Source: JBKHYJ01 sp046565505 (GTDB lineage: Bacteria > Acidobacteriota > Blastocatellia > UBA7656). From it: DNA of 40,876 nucleotides. Shown in pieces: positions 26,601 through 35,637 of this stretch (the stretch's first letter is position 1; each line of letters opens with the position of its first letter). Made by a program: the position numbers and the translations under genes. The stretch is from NCBI GenBank assembly GCA_046565505.1, contig JBKHYJ010000133.1, forward strand, positions 1-40,876, in the 5' to 3' direction. The notes under the pieces are model-generated. The model made no database searches. It saw only the letters and a list, made by a program, of their open reading frames with translations, and had not been told where the DNA came from.

Positions 26601-29600
26601 TGAAACAGCGGCGTGTAACGCAGGTTGCGCTCAGGCCGGAGCGCTTCCACCAGCATCTCGAATGGCAGTTCTTGATGCGCGTATGCGCCGAGGGCCGTCT
26701 CGCGCACCTGCGCAAGCAACTCGCGGCTCGTCATGTCACTCTTCATACGGGTCCGCAGGACCAGCGTGTTCATGAAGGCTCCCATGGCTTTTTCGAGTTC
26801 TACGCGGTTACGGTTCACAGCCGGAGCGCCGATGGCTATATCTTCGTTGCCTGTGTAGTGGTGGAGCAGGATCTTAAAGGCAGCGAGCAGCGTCATAAAG
26901 AGCGTGACCTGGTGGCGGCGGCTGAACGACTGTAGCTCGCCTACAAGCTCGGATGGGATGGCGGAAGCTTCGGCCGCGCCCTGCCAGCTACGTGCTTCGG
27001 GGCGGGGCCGGTCCGTAGGCAGATCAAGCATGCCCGAATAACCGGCCAGGCGGTTCTTCCAGTAGGAAAGCTGCTGCTCAAGAACTTCTCCTTTCAGCCA
27101 GTTTCGCTGCCAGCAGGCGTAGTCGGCGTACTGGATCGGCAGCGGCGGCAGGTCAACGTCTTTCCCCGTAGTGAAGCCCTCGTACAGAGCGATCATTTCA
27201 AGTATGAGCAGTCGCGTAGACCACGCATCAAAGACTATGTGATGGACGGTCAGGAGGACGACATTTTCTTCTTGCCCGACGCGCAGCAGCATGGCTCTAA
27301 TAAGCGGCCCGCGCGTCAAATCGAACGCGAAACGAGCCTCCTCTAAGGTCATCTGCTCGACGCGACGGGGGCGCTGGTCTTCTGGCAGGTTTTGTAGATC
27401 AACCGACGCGAGCTTGAGCGTAAGCTCAGGCGCGATGATTTGCACAGGCTCTCCGTCAATCGAGCCGAAGGTGGTCCGCAGCACTTCGTGGTGCGCGATT
27501 ATTTTATTCAGGCTTGCCTCAAGGGCGTCTGCCTGCAACCGCCCGCGAATGCGCAAGGTGAGCGGCAGGTTGTAAGCAGGGCTGCCCGGCTCCAGCCGGT
27601 CAAGGAACCAGATGCGCTGCTGAAAGAAAGAAACCGGCATAGGCCCTTCGCGCGGCACAGGCTGAATCAAAGGCGCTTGCGGGAGGCCCGCGCCTGCGAT
27701 GACATCCATGTTTTGAGCCAACCCTGAAACCGTCGGGTTATCGAATAAGACCTGCAAAGGTATGTCAGTGTCAAAGGCTTCATTCACCCTTGAAATCAGT
27801 TGTACGGCCGAAAGCGAATTGCCTCCGAGGTCGAAGTAGTTGTCGTGGATGCCAACGCGCTCGACGCTCAGCAATTCGGCCCACATGTCAACGAGCAGTT
27901 CTTCTCTCGCGGTACGCGGGGGCACGTAGGAGTCGTGAAAATAATTCTGGCTGAAATCCGGCGCGGGGAGGGCCTGACGATCCAGTTTACCGTGCACGGT
28001 GAGCGGGAATTCATCGAGCTGAACTATGGCGGAAGGGACCATGTACCTGGGCAGCTTTTCTCTGAGCCACTCCTGAAGATCATCCGCGCCGGCCGATTGG
28101 TCGTGCAAGATGACGTAAGCTGCCAGGTAGTTCTCTCCCGGCTCGTCTTCGCGCATGACGGCCACGCAGTCTCGGACGGCGACGTGCTGAGACAGCACGG
28201 ACTCAATTTCGCCTAACTCTATCCGGTACCCATGCAGCTTTATCTGCTGATCGTAGCGGCCCACGAATTCCAGCGCGCCATCAGAAACAATGCGCGCGAG
28301 GTCGCCGGTTTCATACATGCGAGCGCCTGGCTGCGCGCTGAACGGATCGGGGATGAACTGTTCGGCAGTGAGGTCGGGGCGGCCCAGATAACCGCGAGCT
28401 AATCCGGGGCCGCCGACGTAGATTCCCCCGATAGTCCCCGGCGGCGAAAGCCTCAACTGCTGATCCAGAACATAAACCTTCATGTTAGAGATCGGCTTAC
28501 CGATCAAGGGCCTGCTATCCCGGGCTGTGCATTCCGCGAAAGTAGCACATACTGTGATTTCCGAAGGGCCATAAGCGTTTATGAATCGCCGGCCGGACGC
28601 CCACCGTTCCGCCACGTCGGCGGTACATCGCTCGCCTGCTGAAATTATCATGTCCAGTTGAGGCAGATGAGCGTCAGGAAGCGCGGCGAGCACGGACGGG
28701 GGGAGCGTTACGGTCGTGATGCGCTTTTGCTCAAGCGAGTTTATCAAGGGCGATCCGGGCATTATTGATTCCTGCGCGTCGAGGTGGATGGCCGCGCCGG
28801 ACGTGAGCGCCATAAACAGTTCCGAAACCGAGGCGTCGAAAGTGATGGAGGCGAATTGAAGGACTCGTTTGCCTTCGCAGAGGTCAAAGCCACGCGCCTG
28901 CGCCTGCGCCAGGTTACACAAGCCGCGGTGGGTTATCTCAACACCCTTCGGCGCTCCGGTCGAGCCGGAGGTGTAGATGACGTAAGCGAGGTTGTCGGGG
29001 GACAGGCCGATAGAAGGGTTGCTCCGGTCGTTACCGGCAATCTGTTCTTCCTGGGCGTCTAAAAGGACGAATTGAGCCTGGCAATGCCCTGGCAGGTAAG
29101 ATAATTGTTCAACCAGGATGACCGTACTCGTGATAATGACGCTCGCGCGCGAATTGGAAAGCTGAAACGTGAGGCGGTCCGGCGGGTACGATGGATCGAG
29201 CGGGACATAAGCGGCGCCCGCCTTCATGGCTCCCAGTATCGCGATCACCATTTCAAGCGAACGGTCTAGCAACAGGGCAACACGGTCTTCTTTGTTAACG
29301 CCTAAGGAAAGAAGGTGGTGAGCCATCTGGTTTGCGCGCTCGTTCAGCTCTCGGTAGATCAGGCTTTGTCCCTGGAAACTTGCCGCGATTGCGCCGGGCG
29401 TTCTCTCCGCCTGACCTTCTATCATCTCGTGCGCGCAACCCTGCGGGAACTCCTCGACCGGGCCGCTGGCAAATTCCATCAAGCGTGCGCGCTCGACATC
29501 GCTGATGATTTCGAGAAGCCCGACCCTTGATTGCTCGTTGCAAGACGCGTTGCCGGCCAGCGTTTTAAAATGCTCGCAGAGGCCGCGCATGTCCTGCCCG

Positions 29601-30808
29601 TCATAGAGCGAGGCGTCATAAAACAACTGGCCGCTCAACGAGCTTCCGTCACTGGCGCAAATCAGCTTTATCTTAAATCGGTCGGTGCAAGCTTGCGCAT
29701 AGTCGAAGCGCCATTTCGTTTGCGACAGGCGCAATGGGTCGGGCCACTCGCGGAACTCGAAACTGAATTGCGGGAATGCCGCGCTCCCATCCGAGGTGTT
29801 AACATTCTCCCACGAGAAGTATTCATGCCAAATATAGGCTTCCTCGGTCATCTCATGAACGTTCTGCCACAGGCTGCAAAAGCTCGTATCCTCCCGCGAG
29901 TAAACCGACAGAGGTACGTGCCGTTGAAACAGGCCCAGGGCTTTCTTCAATTCATCATGACGCCGCCCGTCCAGCGCCACACAAATCATCAGGTCCGGCT
30001 CATTCGTAACGCGCCGCAGCAAAACATGCCAGCATGCCAGCAGGTAAGCGGCGACGGACAGGCGCCGCGCTTCGGCCAGGGCGTTGATGCGCGAAGACAC
30101 GTCCGAACCCATCTCGAAAGAGACGGACCGCAGTTGTAATGGCGCGGCTTCGGCGCGCGGCAGCTCAAATGGCAGCCGCAAATTTGAAACGTTGCGGAGG
30201 TTCTTTTGATACCAGAACTGGCGACCCGGTAATGTCTCCCTCGATTCAAGAAGCTCGTTCTGCCAGGGCGCGATGTCTGCGTACTGTGGCACGCTCGCAA
30301 ACGCGGCGTCCTGCGGCAGCGCCGCGTATTGTTGAGCGACTTCTTCGACAAGGTTCTTGAGCGTAATGAAATCGCCGCAAGCCGCGCTTAGGTCGAGAGC
30401 CAGCGCCTCCTTTTCAGGCTCCAGGTGGTACAGTGCTGTCCTTAGCGCAGGGCCGGCCGCCAGGTCGCTCGGATGCTTTGACCACTGGTTGAATACCTGC
30501 ACGAGTCCGGCGGCCTGAGCCTGAGCGTCACGTCCGAGCAGGTCCGTGTGTACGTCGATGGAAACCGACGCCTCGCCGATGAACTGTAGCAAAGGGCCGC
30601 CGCCGACCGACTCGAAAGTAGTGCGAAGGATTTCATGGCGGTTCACCACTTTTTCAATTGCGATTCGTAATCTGGGGATCGAAATCGCGCCTTCGATTAT
30701 GACTGAGCATTGACTCCTGAAAGAGAAGCCCGGCTCGGACTGTTGCAACTCCCAAAGACGCTTTTGTAGAGGCGAAAGTCGAAACCCCTTCTTAATGCCT
30801 GCTTGCAT
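23648..30808 (-). CDS. NRPS C: C*-A-PCP-C-A-PCP-TE (terminal module protein)
   Basis: The protein has 2386 residues; AAGGAG precedes ATG 30808. The N-terminal condensation-like domain C* (8-450) has LSAACGD (140-146) where HHxxxDG should be, so it is predicted inactive. A1 (455-950) has YTSGSTGAPKG (612-622) and K941; the specificity residues read D658 A659 S662 T701 I722 A724 A745 V753 C754 K941, i.e. DASTIAAVCK, close to Tyr/Phe codes. PCP1 has LGGNSL (S998). The internal C domain has HHIVFDA (1189-1195), a mild Gly-to-Ala variant. A2 (about 1525-2030) gives a code near DSWGVGSIAK that I cannot assign. PCP2 has LGGHSL. The type I TE has GWSMGG (S2195), D2222 and H2364. This protein adds two residues and releases the chain by hydrolysis or cyclisation. 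No epimerisation domain is present. Confidence 0.92.
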   Translation of the reverse strand: MQAGIKKGFRLSPLQKRLWELQQSEPGFSFRSQCSVIIEGAISIPRLRIAIEKVVNRHEILRTTFESVGGGPLLQFIGEASVSIDVHTDLLGRDAQAQAAGLVQVFNQWSKHPSDLAAGPALRTALYHLEPEKEALALDLSAACGDFITLKNLVEEVAQQYAALPQDAAFASVPQYADIAPWQNELLESRETLPGRQFWYQKNLRNVSNLRLPFELPRAEAAPLQLRSVSFEMGSDVSSRINALAEARRLSVAAYLLACWHVLLRRVTNEPDLMICVALDGRRHDELKKALGLFQRHVPLSVYSREDTSFCSLWQNVHEMTEEAYIWHEYFSWENVNTSDGSAAFPQFSFEFREWPDPLRLSQTKWRFDYAQACTDRFKIKLICASDGSSLSGQLFYDASLYDGQDMRGLCEHFKTLAGNASCNEQSRVGLLEIISDVERARLMEFASGPVEEFPQGCAHEMIEGQAERTPGAIAASFQGQSLIYRELNERANQMAHHLLSLGVNKEDRVALLLDRSLEMVIAILGAMKAGAAYVPLDPSYPPDRLTFQLSNSRASVIITSTVILVEQLSYLPGHCQAQFVLLDAQEEQIAGNDRSNPSIGLSPDNLAYVIYTSGSTGAPKGVEITHRGLCNLAQAQARGFDLCEGKRVLQFASITFDASVSELFMALTSGAAIHLDAQESIMPGSPLINSLEQKRITTVTLPPSVLAALPDAHLPQLDMIISAGERCTADVAERWASGRRFINAYGPSEITVCATFAECTARDSRPLIGKPISNMKVYVLDQQLRLSPPGTIGGIYVGGPGLARGYLGRPDLTAEQFIPDPFSAQPGARMYETGDLARIVSDGALEFVGRYDQQIKLHGYRIELGEIESVLSQHVAVRDCVAVMREDEPGENYLAAYVILHDQSAGADDLQEWLREKLPRYMVPSAIVQLDEFPLTVHGKLDRQALPAPDFSQNYFHDSYVPPRTAREELLVDMWAELLSVERVGIHDNYFDLGGNSLSAVQLISRVNEAFDTDIPLQVLFDNPTVSGLAQNMDVIAGAGLPQAPLIQPVPREGPMPVSFFQQRIWFLDRLEPGSPAYNLPLTLRIRGRLQADALEASLNKIIAHHEVLRTTFGSIDGEPVQIIAPELTLKLASVDLQNLPEDQRPRRVEQMTLEEARFAFDLTRGPLIRAMLLRVGQEENVVLLTVHHIVFDAWSTRLLILEMIALYEGFTTGKDVDLPPLPIQYADYACWQRNWLKGEVLEQQLSYWKNRLAGYSGMLDLPTDRPRPEARSWQGAAEASAIPSELVGELQSFSRRHQVTLFMTLLAAFKILLHHYTGNEDIAIGAPAVNRNRVELEKAMGAFMNTLVLRTRMKSDMTSRELLAQVRETALGAYAHQELPFEMLVEALRPERNLRYTPLFQVMFSHLRTMIDDNPVSGLQVELLFQEPEIVKFDLSFNVTETTKGIWPVISYSTELFEASTIRRMLGHYATVLKAMVSDPGQKLSEIELMQEAERHQALAGWNQTSAAYPELACLHHLFERQVEKTPHNIAVIYGSEKLTYDELNRKANVIAGRLENLGARPGEFVPVLMDNCLELPLSYLGVMKAGAAFVPLAPDWPIERIREIIADAGAKQVLTDHRAWPVHDLFDCEAMLIDADDLTGEASNRSRNHSPDINIYAFYTSGSTGKPKGAINFHRGVVNRLLYMTKRFGCHQEDVLLQASSHVFDSSIWQLLWPLINGARAVIPQAKAVLDPSGIVSLIEREQVTMTGFVPSVFAFIVDYLERHQEARRCFSSLRRLVVGGEAIDAQAIYKFKEFFSNVSVVNSYGPTETSIAVLLYEVPESHTGNIPIGSPIDNAVALILDENRRLVPIGVPGELYIGGECVGGGYINDSAATQAAFIPNPFPELKCPTLYKTGDRARRLPGGDIEFLGRVDNQVKVSGVRIELGEIESVLAQHSAVRQAAVIMREDAGAGKRLIAYVVAREDQACSASGLRGFLKERLPDYMVPSAFLMLEELPLTASGKLDRRSLPLPEESSFRSEAAVAAPTEPVELQLLHIWEEVLKVQPIGIEDDFFELGGHSLLAVRLMEHIEKHFNVELPIAVLFHGPTVSRLARLIREKTTPDSNTPLVAIQPRGSRPPLFFFHPIGGSVFTYIDLARCLGPDQPFYALQAPRLDEISNDGDPYDSLEEMAAYYLEAIRGVQKSGPYYLGGWSMGGILAFESAQQLHRAGEQLGLVAILDTKPPQLASAATPDDKDLFWALARERAVMTGKQMSVGYDNLQQVPADEQLEYLLTHLKKAHFLAPETDLETIHRYLGGFRARIRMLERYAPSWYPGNLTLFRATEFDSELIKAGLLKSTDDGPNYGWDRFAGDVTAHMVPGTHATIGKPPNVQTLAELIRPLVKS

Positions 30809-30911
30809 GGTGTTGGCTCCTTGGTAATGTTGGGTAGACGGTCTGCCTGGTTTTATATCGCTGCCTCGAACTACAGGCTTCGCGGGCTCGCGCAGAGGTT
30901 AACTGGAGGAG

Positions 30912-33900
30912 TTAGCCCGCATGGAAACTGAACACGTCCTGGCCGAGGTCGGTCGCGTTGACTTCGGTGGCTACTGTATTCAGCGCCTCTGATGTGAGCG
31001 GGATGTCCAAGAGCCGCAGATCGGCATCTTGCGCGACCATATCGAGCAGCATCTCGAAGCGTTTCAGAAAGAGGTCTATAGTCTTAGGCTCAAAAAGGTC
31101 TGTGTTGTAATCCAGCGTCCCGCTCAACACGTCGCCGGACCGGGACATGGAGAGAGTCATGTCAAAATTCACCGAGCCGAGTTCCAGCCCTATTGGAGCG
31201 ACCTCCAGGCCGGGCAACTGAAAAGATAATGGCGGAAAGTTCTGGAAATGAAACAGGACCTGAAAGAACGGGTTGCGACTCGGGTCACGCCTCGGCTGCA
31301 ACTCTTCGACTAGCCTTTCAAAAGGCAAGTCCTGATGAGCGTAGGCGTCGAGCATCACTTCGCGCACTCGCCCAAGCAGGTTTTTAAAAGTGGGATTGCC
31401 CGATAAGTCTGTGCGGAGCACCAGTGTGTTTACGAAAAAACCTATCAACCCTTCGATCTCTTTGCGGTTGCGGTTGGCGATCCCTGTGCCTACGACTATA
31501 TCAGTCTGTCCCGTGTGACGATAAAGCAGCGCCTTGAAGGCGGCCATCAGCGTCATAAACAGCGTGGCGGTATGGCGGCGGCTCACAGCCATCAGAGCTT
31601 GTGTGAGGCCATTCGATAAGGTGAAGAACTTGCTGGCCCCGCGAAAAGTCTGTAGTCGCGGGCGGGGCCGGTCGGTCGGCATCCGAAGCGTAGCGATTTC
31701 GCCGCCGAGCTGCCGCTTCCAATACGTGAGTTGTTCATCCAGCACGGCCCCTCGCATCCGGTCGCGCTGCCATACGGAAAAGTCCGCGTATTGAACCGCC
31801 AGGTCCGGCAGCAGCGGCGACCGGCACTCGCAAATGGCGTTGTAGAATTCCGTAACTTCTCGGTTCAAGGCGCCGATTGACCAGCCGTCACAGATGATGT
31901 GGTGAATCACCAGAACTAAGACGTATTGATCTGGCCGCATGCGGTAGAGCGCGCAACGGAAAAGCGGAGCCTCGGACAAACAGAATGGCCGCCGCGTCTC
32001 TTCTTTCGCCAGTTGCCGCAGCATGGATTCGCGCTGACCTTCGGCCATGCACGTAAGATCGACGACCGGAATGCGCACGCGGGCGGCGGGCAGAATGTGC
32101 TGAAAAGGCTGACCGCCGCGCGAGAGGAAGACGGTTCGCAACGACTCATGCCTGCGGATCAGGCGGTTGAAACTCTGCTCAAGCGCCGCCACATCCAGGC
32201 GGCCTGTCATGCGCGCCGCCGTCAGTATGATGTAGGAAGGGTTGCCGGGCGTTAGCTGCTCGAAGAACCAGATGCGCTGCTGCGAAAACGACAGCGGCAA
32301 TTCGCCCTCTCGCGGGACTGAGCGTATGGGTTCCGGCGCGGTCCCCTGCTGGCGCGTTCCGGCCTCATCAATCGCCGCCGCGAGCGCGGCAGGGGTTGGC
32401 GCTTCAAACAGCGTTCGCAACCCGAGCTCTACTTGAAACACTTCGCGCACGCGCGAGATCATTTGCGTGGCAGAGAGCGAATGGCCCCCGTGGTGAAAAA
32501 AATTGTCGTGGATGCCGATGTTGTTTACGCCTAGCAGCTCTGCCCACATGCCGGTCAGTATCTCTTCGATGTGTGTAAGCTGGACGGCTGCCGCTTGATC
32601 GGAATTGACTTCCGGCTGCGGCAGAGGCAGCGCGGACCTGTCTAGCTTGCCGTTGCTATTGAGGGGCAGCTCCCGAAGCGTTACAAACCAGGCCGGCTGC
32701 ATATACTGCGGCAAGTGGTCGGCCAGGAATTCCCGCAACTGCGCCGTGTCAACTGAGGAGCGGTCTTGCGGGTAAATGTAAGCCACTAGCTGCTGCTGCC
32801 CGCCCGCATCCTGGCAGCTTTGCGCGAAGGCCGCATGCACGCCGGGAAATCGGTTCAGGACTGACTCTATTTCGCCAGGCTCTATGCGAAAACCCCTGAT
32901 CTTTATCTGGTGGTCGGTCCTGCCGAGGAACTCTATAGAACCATCTTGAAGGCGGCGAACAAGGTCTCCTGTGCGGTACATGCGCGAGCCCGCGACATCC
33001 GTGAAAGGGTCTGGTATGAAATGCGCGGCGGTTTGTTCGGGCTGGTTGATATAACACCGCGCTAACCCTCTCCCCGCGATGTGCAGCTCTCCGGGCAATC
33101 CTTGCGGCACCGGCTCGCCGGACTCATCCAGCACGTACACGCTGGTGTTGTTGATCGGGTAGCCTATGGGCACGCTCGACATCTCTGCGTATAAATCGGC
33201 TGGCTCGACTTCTACAGCCATCGAACCGATTGTGGTTTCAGTCGGCCCGTAGTGATTCAGAATTCTGCACCCCCGATTGGCCTTCTCTATGCTGTTAAGC
33301 AGCTTCGGCGGCAGGGACTCTCCGCCTAGAATCAACCACCTCCGGGGCAAAATGTTCTCCCCGTTAGATGCGGCCAGCAGCGCGCTCAAATGCGATGGCA
33401 CGATCTTAATGATGTCGAAATGGTGCGCGGCGTTATATGCGGCCAATGCTGAACTGTCCGTGACCAGATCATATGACAGGGCATGTAAGCATCCTCCTGA
33501 AACCAGAGAAGGGAAGATGCAGCTATTGCCGAGGTCTGCGGTGATCGTCGACAGGAGGGCGAATTGCAGAGCTTCTTGCCCCGGCGCGTCACCAAGCTCC
33601 AACTTCTTGCAGAGGTATTCAGTATAGTTGACTAAACTGCCGTGCGTTATAGCGACCCCCTTGGGCTGGCCCGCGGACCCGGACGTATGTATGACATAAG
33701 CCAGGTTTTCAGCCGTGACGCTTGTCTTCGGATTCTCGCGCGGTGCGCCGAGGTAAGCCGGATGCAGAAGGTCTATGCAAAGCATCTCATCCGGCAGAAC
33801 GGGGAGTTGACCCGGAATATTTCCCTGCGTGATTAGGGCCGGCGCGTTCAGTTGAGCGATCTGCTGCGCGAGCCGCGCCTTCGGGTGATCCGGGCTTAGC

Positions 33901-35450
33901 GGAGCGTATGCGGCTCCGGCCTTCAATACGCCGAGCAAAGCTATGAAGAATTCTGCGCAGACGTTAAGGCAAATCGGTATTATCGTTTCCGGCCCAACCC
34001 CGCGCTGAATTAAATAATGCGCAAGTTGATTGGCTCGCTGGTTCAATTCGCCATAGGTGAGCGACTGGCCCGCGCACATTATCGCAGTACGATCTTGTAG
34101 CGCCGTTACGCGCCTCTCAAACATATGGTGAATGCAATCGACTGAGGCGGCGGTTCCGGGTCCCTTGCCTGACCTCAGCACGCGACGGCGCTCCTGACTG
34201 TCGAGCATCGGCAGACGCATGACAGGCGAATCAGGGTTGCTGACGGTTGATCGGACCAGGGTATTAAATAGGGACGCGAGGTGCTCCTTGTAAAATCGCG
34301 GATCGCCTTCGATCTCCGCGGTGAAGTTACCTTCTCGATTAGCGCAGAATAACTTGAGCTTCGAGCAGCCGGGGTGAACGTATCGCTGAACAAAGGATAA
34401 CCGCAAGCCGCCGGAGTGAATCTGCTCGGGCCAATCGGCCATCTCAAATGCAAACCCTGATTGGGTGGCGCACCCCTCGTAATATTCCTGCCACTCGTCA
34501 GCGGCCCGGACCTCGTTTCTCCATCCTTGAATCACGTCGCCAAAAGATTGCTGTTCTTCCAGGCGAGACGCTACAGGCACCGTCCTCGTGAAAGGGCCGA
34601 CCGACCTGTAAAGCAACTGGCGTTTACGACCGTTGCACTCATAATCGATAACCGAATCGGCCGGCCCGAACATCCTCGCGAGCAACACATGCCAATTCGC
34701 CAGGAGGACTGCTTCGGGCGAAGTGTCGAATTGCTGCGCAAGTCGGCGTATGCGCTCTGCCGTGTCAGGCTCGATCATCGAAATGACCCGATGCGGTTCC
34801 GGCTCGCGCGCACCGGCGTGTTTGAGCGCGGCAGCCAGTTTCGGCAGAGAGGGTGGCGATTCTTTTTTGCGGCTCCAGTAGGCCCTTCCGAGCCGGCATT
34901 CTTCATCCTCCGCCTGCAATAACTCATGCTGCCATTCAGAAAAATCAATGTACTGGAAGGCGTCTTCAAGTTGATGGCCGCGACAAACTTCGCCCAGTTC
35001 CCAGAAAAGATTTGTGAGCGAAGCAGTGTCCGCGCACAGCGCCGGCAGTGTGATCGCAAGTATGGAGAGGCAATCGCCGAGGACGATCAAGCACACATGC
35101 AATGATGGCCCCTGCTCAAGATCGAACGCCCGCATGCGCTCATCGCGCAGGATGCGCTCGACGTGAAGGTTCTGCGCTCGCCCTTCCTGATCAGAGATGT
35201 CACGCTCGACCCATGCGTATTCGCAGCCGGGGCCGACCACCATTAATGGCAATCTCATCGCAGGCAAATGGTGAAAGCCTGTGCGCAATATTTCATGACG
35301 GCTGACGGCTTGACTCGCCCACCGGCGGAGCAAGTCCCTTTCTAAGCTGCCTTCGATTTGAATCGCGCATTGTGCCAGCCAGGGAGACCCGGCAGGCTGT
35401 GACAACCAGATCGCTTCCTGTTGCGGAGAAAGCCGGAAACCTTGCTGCAT
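30912..35450 (-). CDS. NRPS B: C*-A-PCP-C, Asp-like specificity
   Basis: The protein has 1512 residues; GAGGTGG lies upstream of ATG 35450. The N-terminal C-like domain (4-440) keeps the RHEILR fold motif but has LPALCAD (135-141) instead of HHxxxDG. The A domain (445-945) has HTSGSAGQPKG (588-598, Thr-to-Ala variant), YGPTETT, YRTGDL and K935. Specificity residues D639 L640 S643 K682 I707 G709 H733 I741 G742 K935 read DLSKIGHIGK, two conservative changes from the classical aspartate code DLTKVGHIGK. The A4 region (TADLGNSCIF) is unusual, so the alignment there carries some risk. PCP has GGHSLS (S991). The C-terminal C domain (1045-1490) has intact HHIICDG (1183-1189) and no A domain after it, so it must act with the first module of NRPS C. 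It lies 103 bases upstream of that gene. Confidence 0.9.
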   Translation of the reverse strand: MQQGFRLSPQQEAIWLSQPAGSPWLAQCAIQIEGSLERDLLRRWASQAVSRHEILRTGFHHLPAMRLPLMVVGPGCEYAWVERDISDQEGRAQNLHVERILRDERMRAFDLEQGPSLHVCLIVLGDCLSILAITLPALCADTASLTNLFWELGEVCRGHQLEDAFQYIDFSEWQHELLQAEDEECRLGRAYWSRKKESPPSLPKLAAALKHAGAREPEPHRVISMIEPDTAERIRRLAQQFDTSPEAVLLANWHVLLARMFGPADSVIDYECNGRKRQLLYRSVGPFTRTVPVASRLEEQQSFGDVIQGWRNEVRAADEWQEYYEGCATQSGFAFEMADWPEQIHSGGLRLSFVQRYVHPGCSKLKLFCANREGNFTAEIEGDPRFYKEHLASLFNTLVRSTVSNPDSPVMRLPMLDSQERRRVLRSGKGPGTAASVDCIHHMFERRVTALQDRTAIMCAGQSLTYGELNQRANQLAHYLIQRGVGPETIIPICLNVCAEFFIALLGVLKAGAAYAPLSPDHPKARLAQQIAQLNAPALITQGNIPGQLPVLPDEMLCIDLLHPAYLGAPRENPKTSVTAENLAYVIHTSGSAGQPKGVAITHGSLVNYTEYLCKKLELGDAPGQEALQFALLSTITADLGNSCIFPSLVSGGCLHALSYDLVTDSSALAAYNAAHHFDIIKIVPSHLSALLAASNGENILPRRWLILGGESLPPKLLNSIEKANRGCRILNHYGPTETTIGSMAVEVEPADLYAEMSSVPIGYPINNTSVYVLDESGEPVPQGLPGELHIAGRGLARCYINQPEQTAAHFIPDPFTDVAGSRMYRTGDLVRRLQDGSIEFLGRTDHQIKIRGFRIEPGEIESVLNRFPGVHAAFAQSCQDAGGQQQLVAYIYPQDRSSVDTAQLREFLADHLPQYMQPAWFVTLRELPLNSNGKLDRSALPLPQPEVNSDQAAAVQLTHIEEILTGMWAELLGVNNIGIHDNFFHHGGHSLSATQMISRVREVFQVELGLRTLFEAPTPAALAAAIDEAGTRQQGTAPEPIRSVPREGELPLSFSQQRIWFFEQLTPGNPSYIILTAARMTGRLDVAALEQSFNRLIRRHESLRTVFLSRGGQPFQHILPAARVRIPVVDLTCMAEGQRESMLRQLAKEETRRPFCLSEAPLFRCALYRMRPDQYVLVLVIHHIICDGWSIGALNREVTEFYNAICECRSPLLPDLAVQYADFSVWQRDRMRGAVLDEQLTYWKRQLGGEIATLRMPTDRPRPRLQTFRGASKFFTLSNGLTQALMAVSRRHTATLFMTLMAAFKALLYRHTGQTDIVVGTGIANRNRKEIEGLIGFFVNTLVLRTDLSGNPTFKNLLGRVREVMLDAYAHQDLPFERLVEELQPRRDPSRNPFFQVLFHFQNFPPLSFQLPGLEVAPIGLELGSVNFDMTLSMSRSGDVLSGTLDYNTDLFEPKTIDLFLKRFEMLLDMVAQDADLRLLDIPLTSEALNTVATEVNATDLGQDVFSFHAG

Positions 35451-35637
35451 TATATTTCCACCTCATAGGCTGTGAGAAGCCTGATGAAAATCTCTGCTGT
35501 TTAGCCGCTAGCGAAAAATAAAGAGGATGGAGCAGCCTGCTAAAAGGCGTTTCGATTTCAAACCAGCTTTGACGATATTTTCTGTTGTGGACGGCTGCCG
35601 CGACCGCCGCAGCCGGATCATAAGCTATGCGAAGAAG
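35451..35637. other. Intergenic region between starter-protein gene and NRPS B
   Basis: This is the longest gap (187 bases) inside the operon's core. It holds a GC-rich inverted repeat, GGCTGC and GCAGCC separated by ten bases (about 35592-35613), just past the starter-gene stop on the minus strand. No T-run follows, so it is not a clear terminator. The ribosome site of NRPS B lies at its left end. No gene or convincing promoter is seen. Confidence 0.35.
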
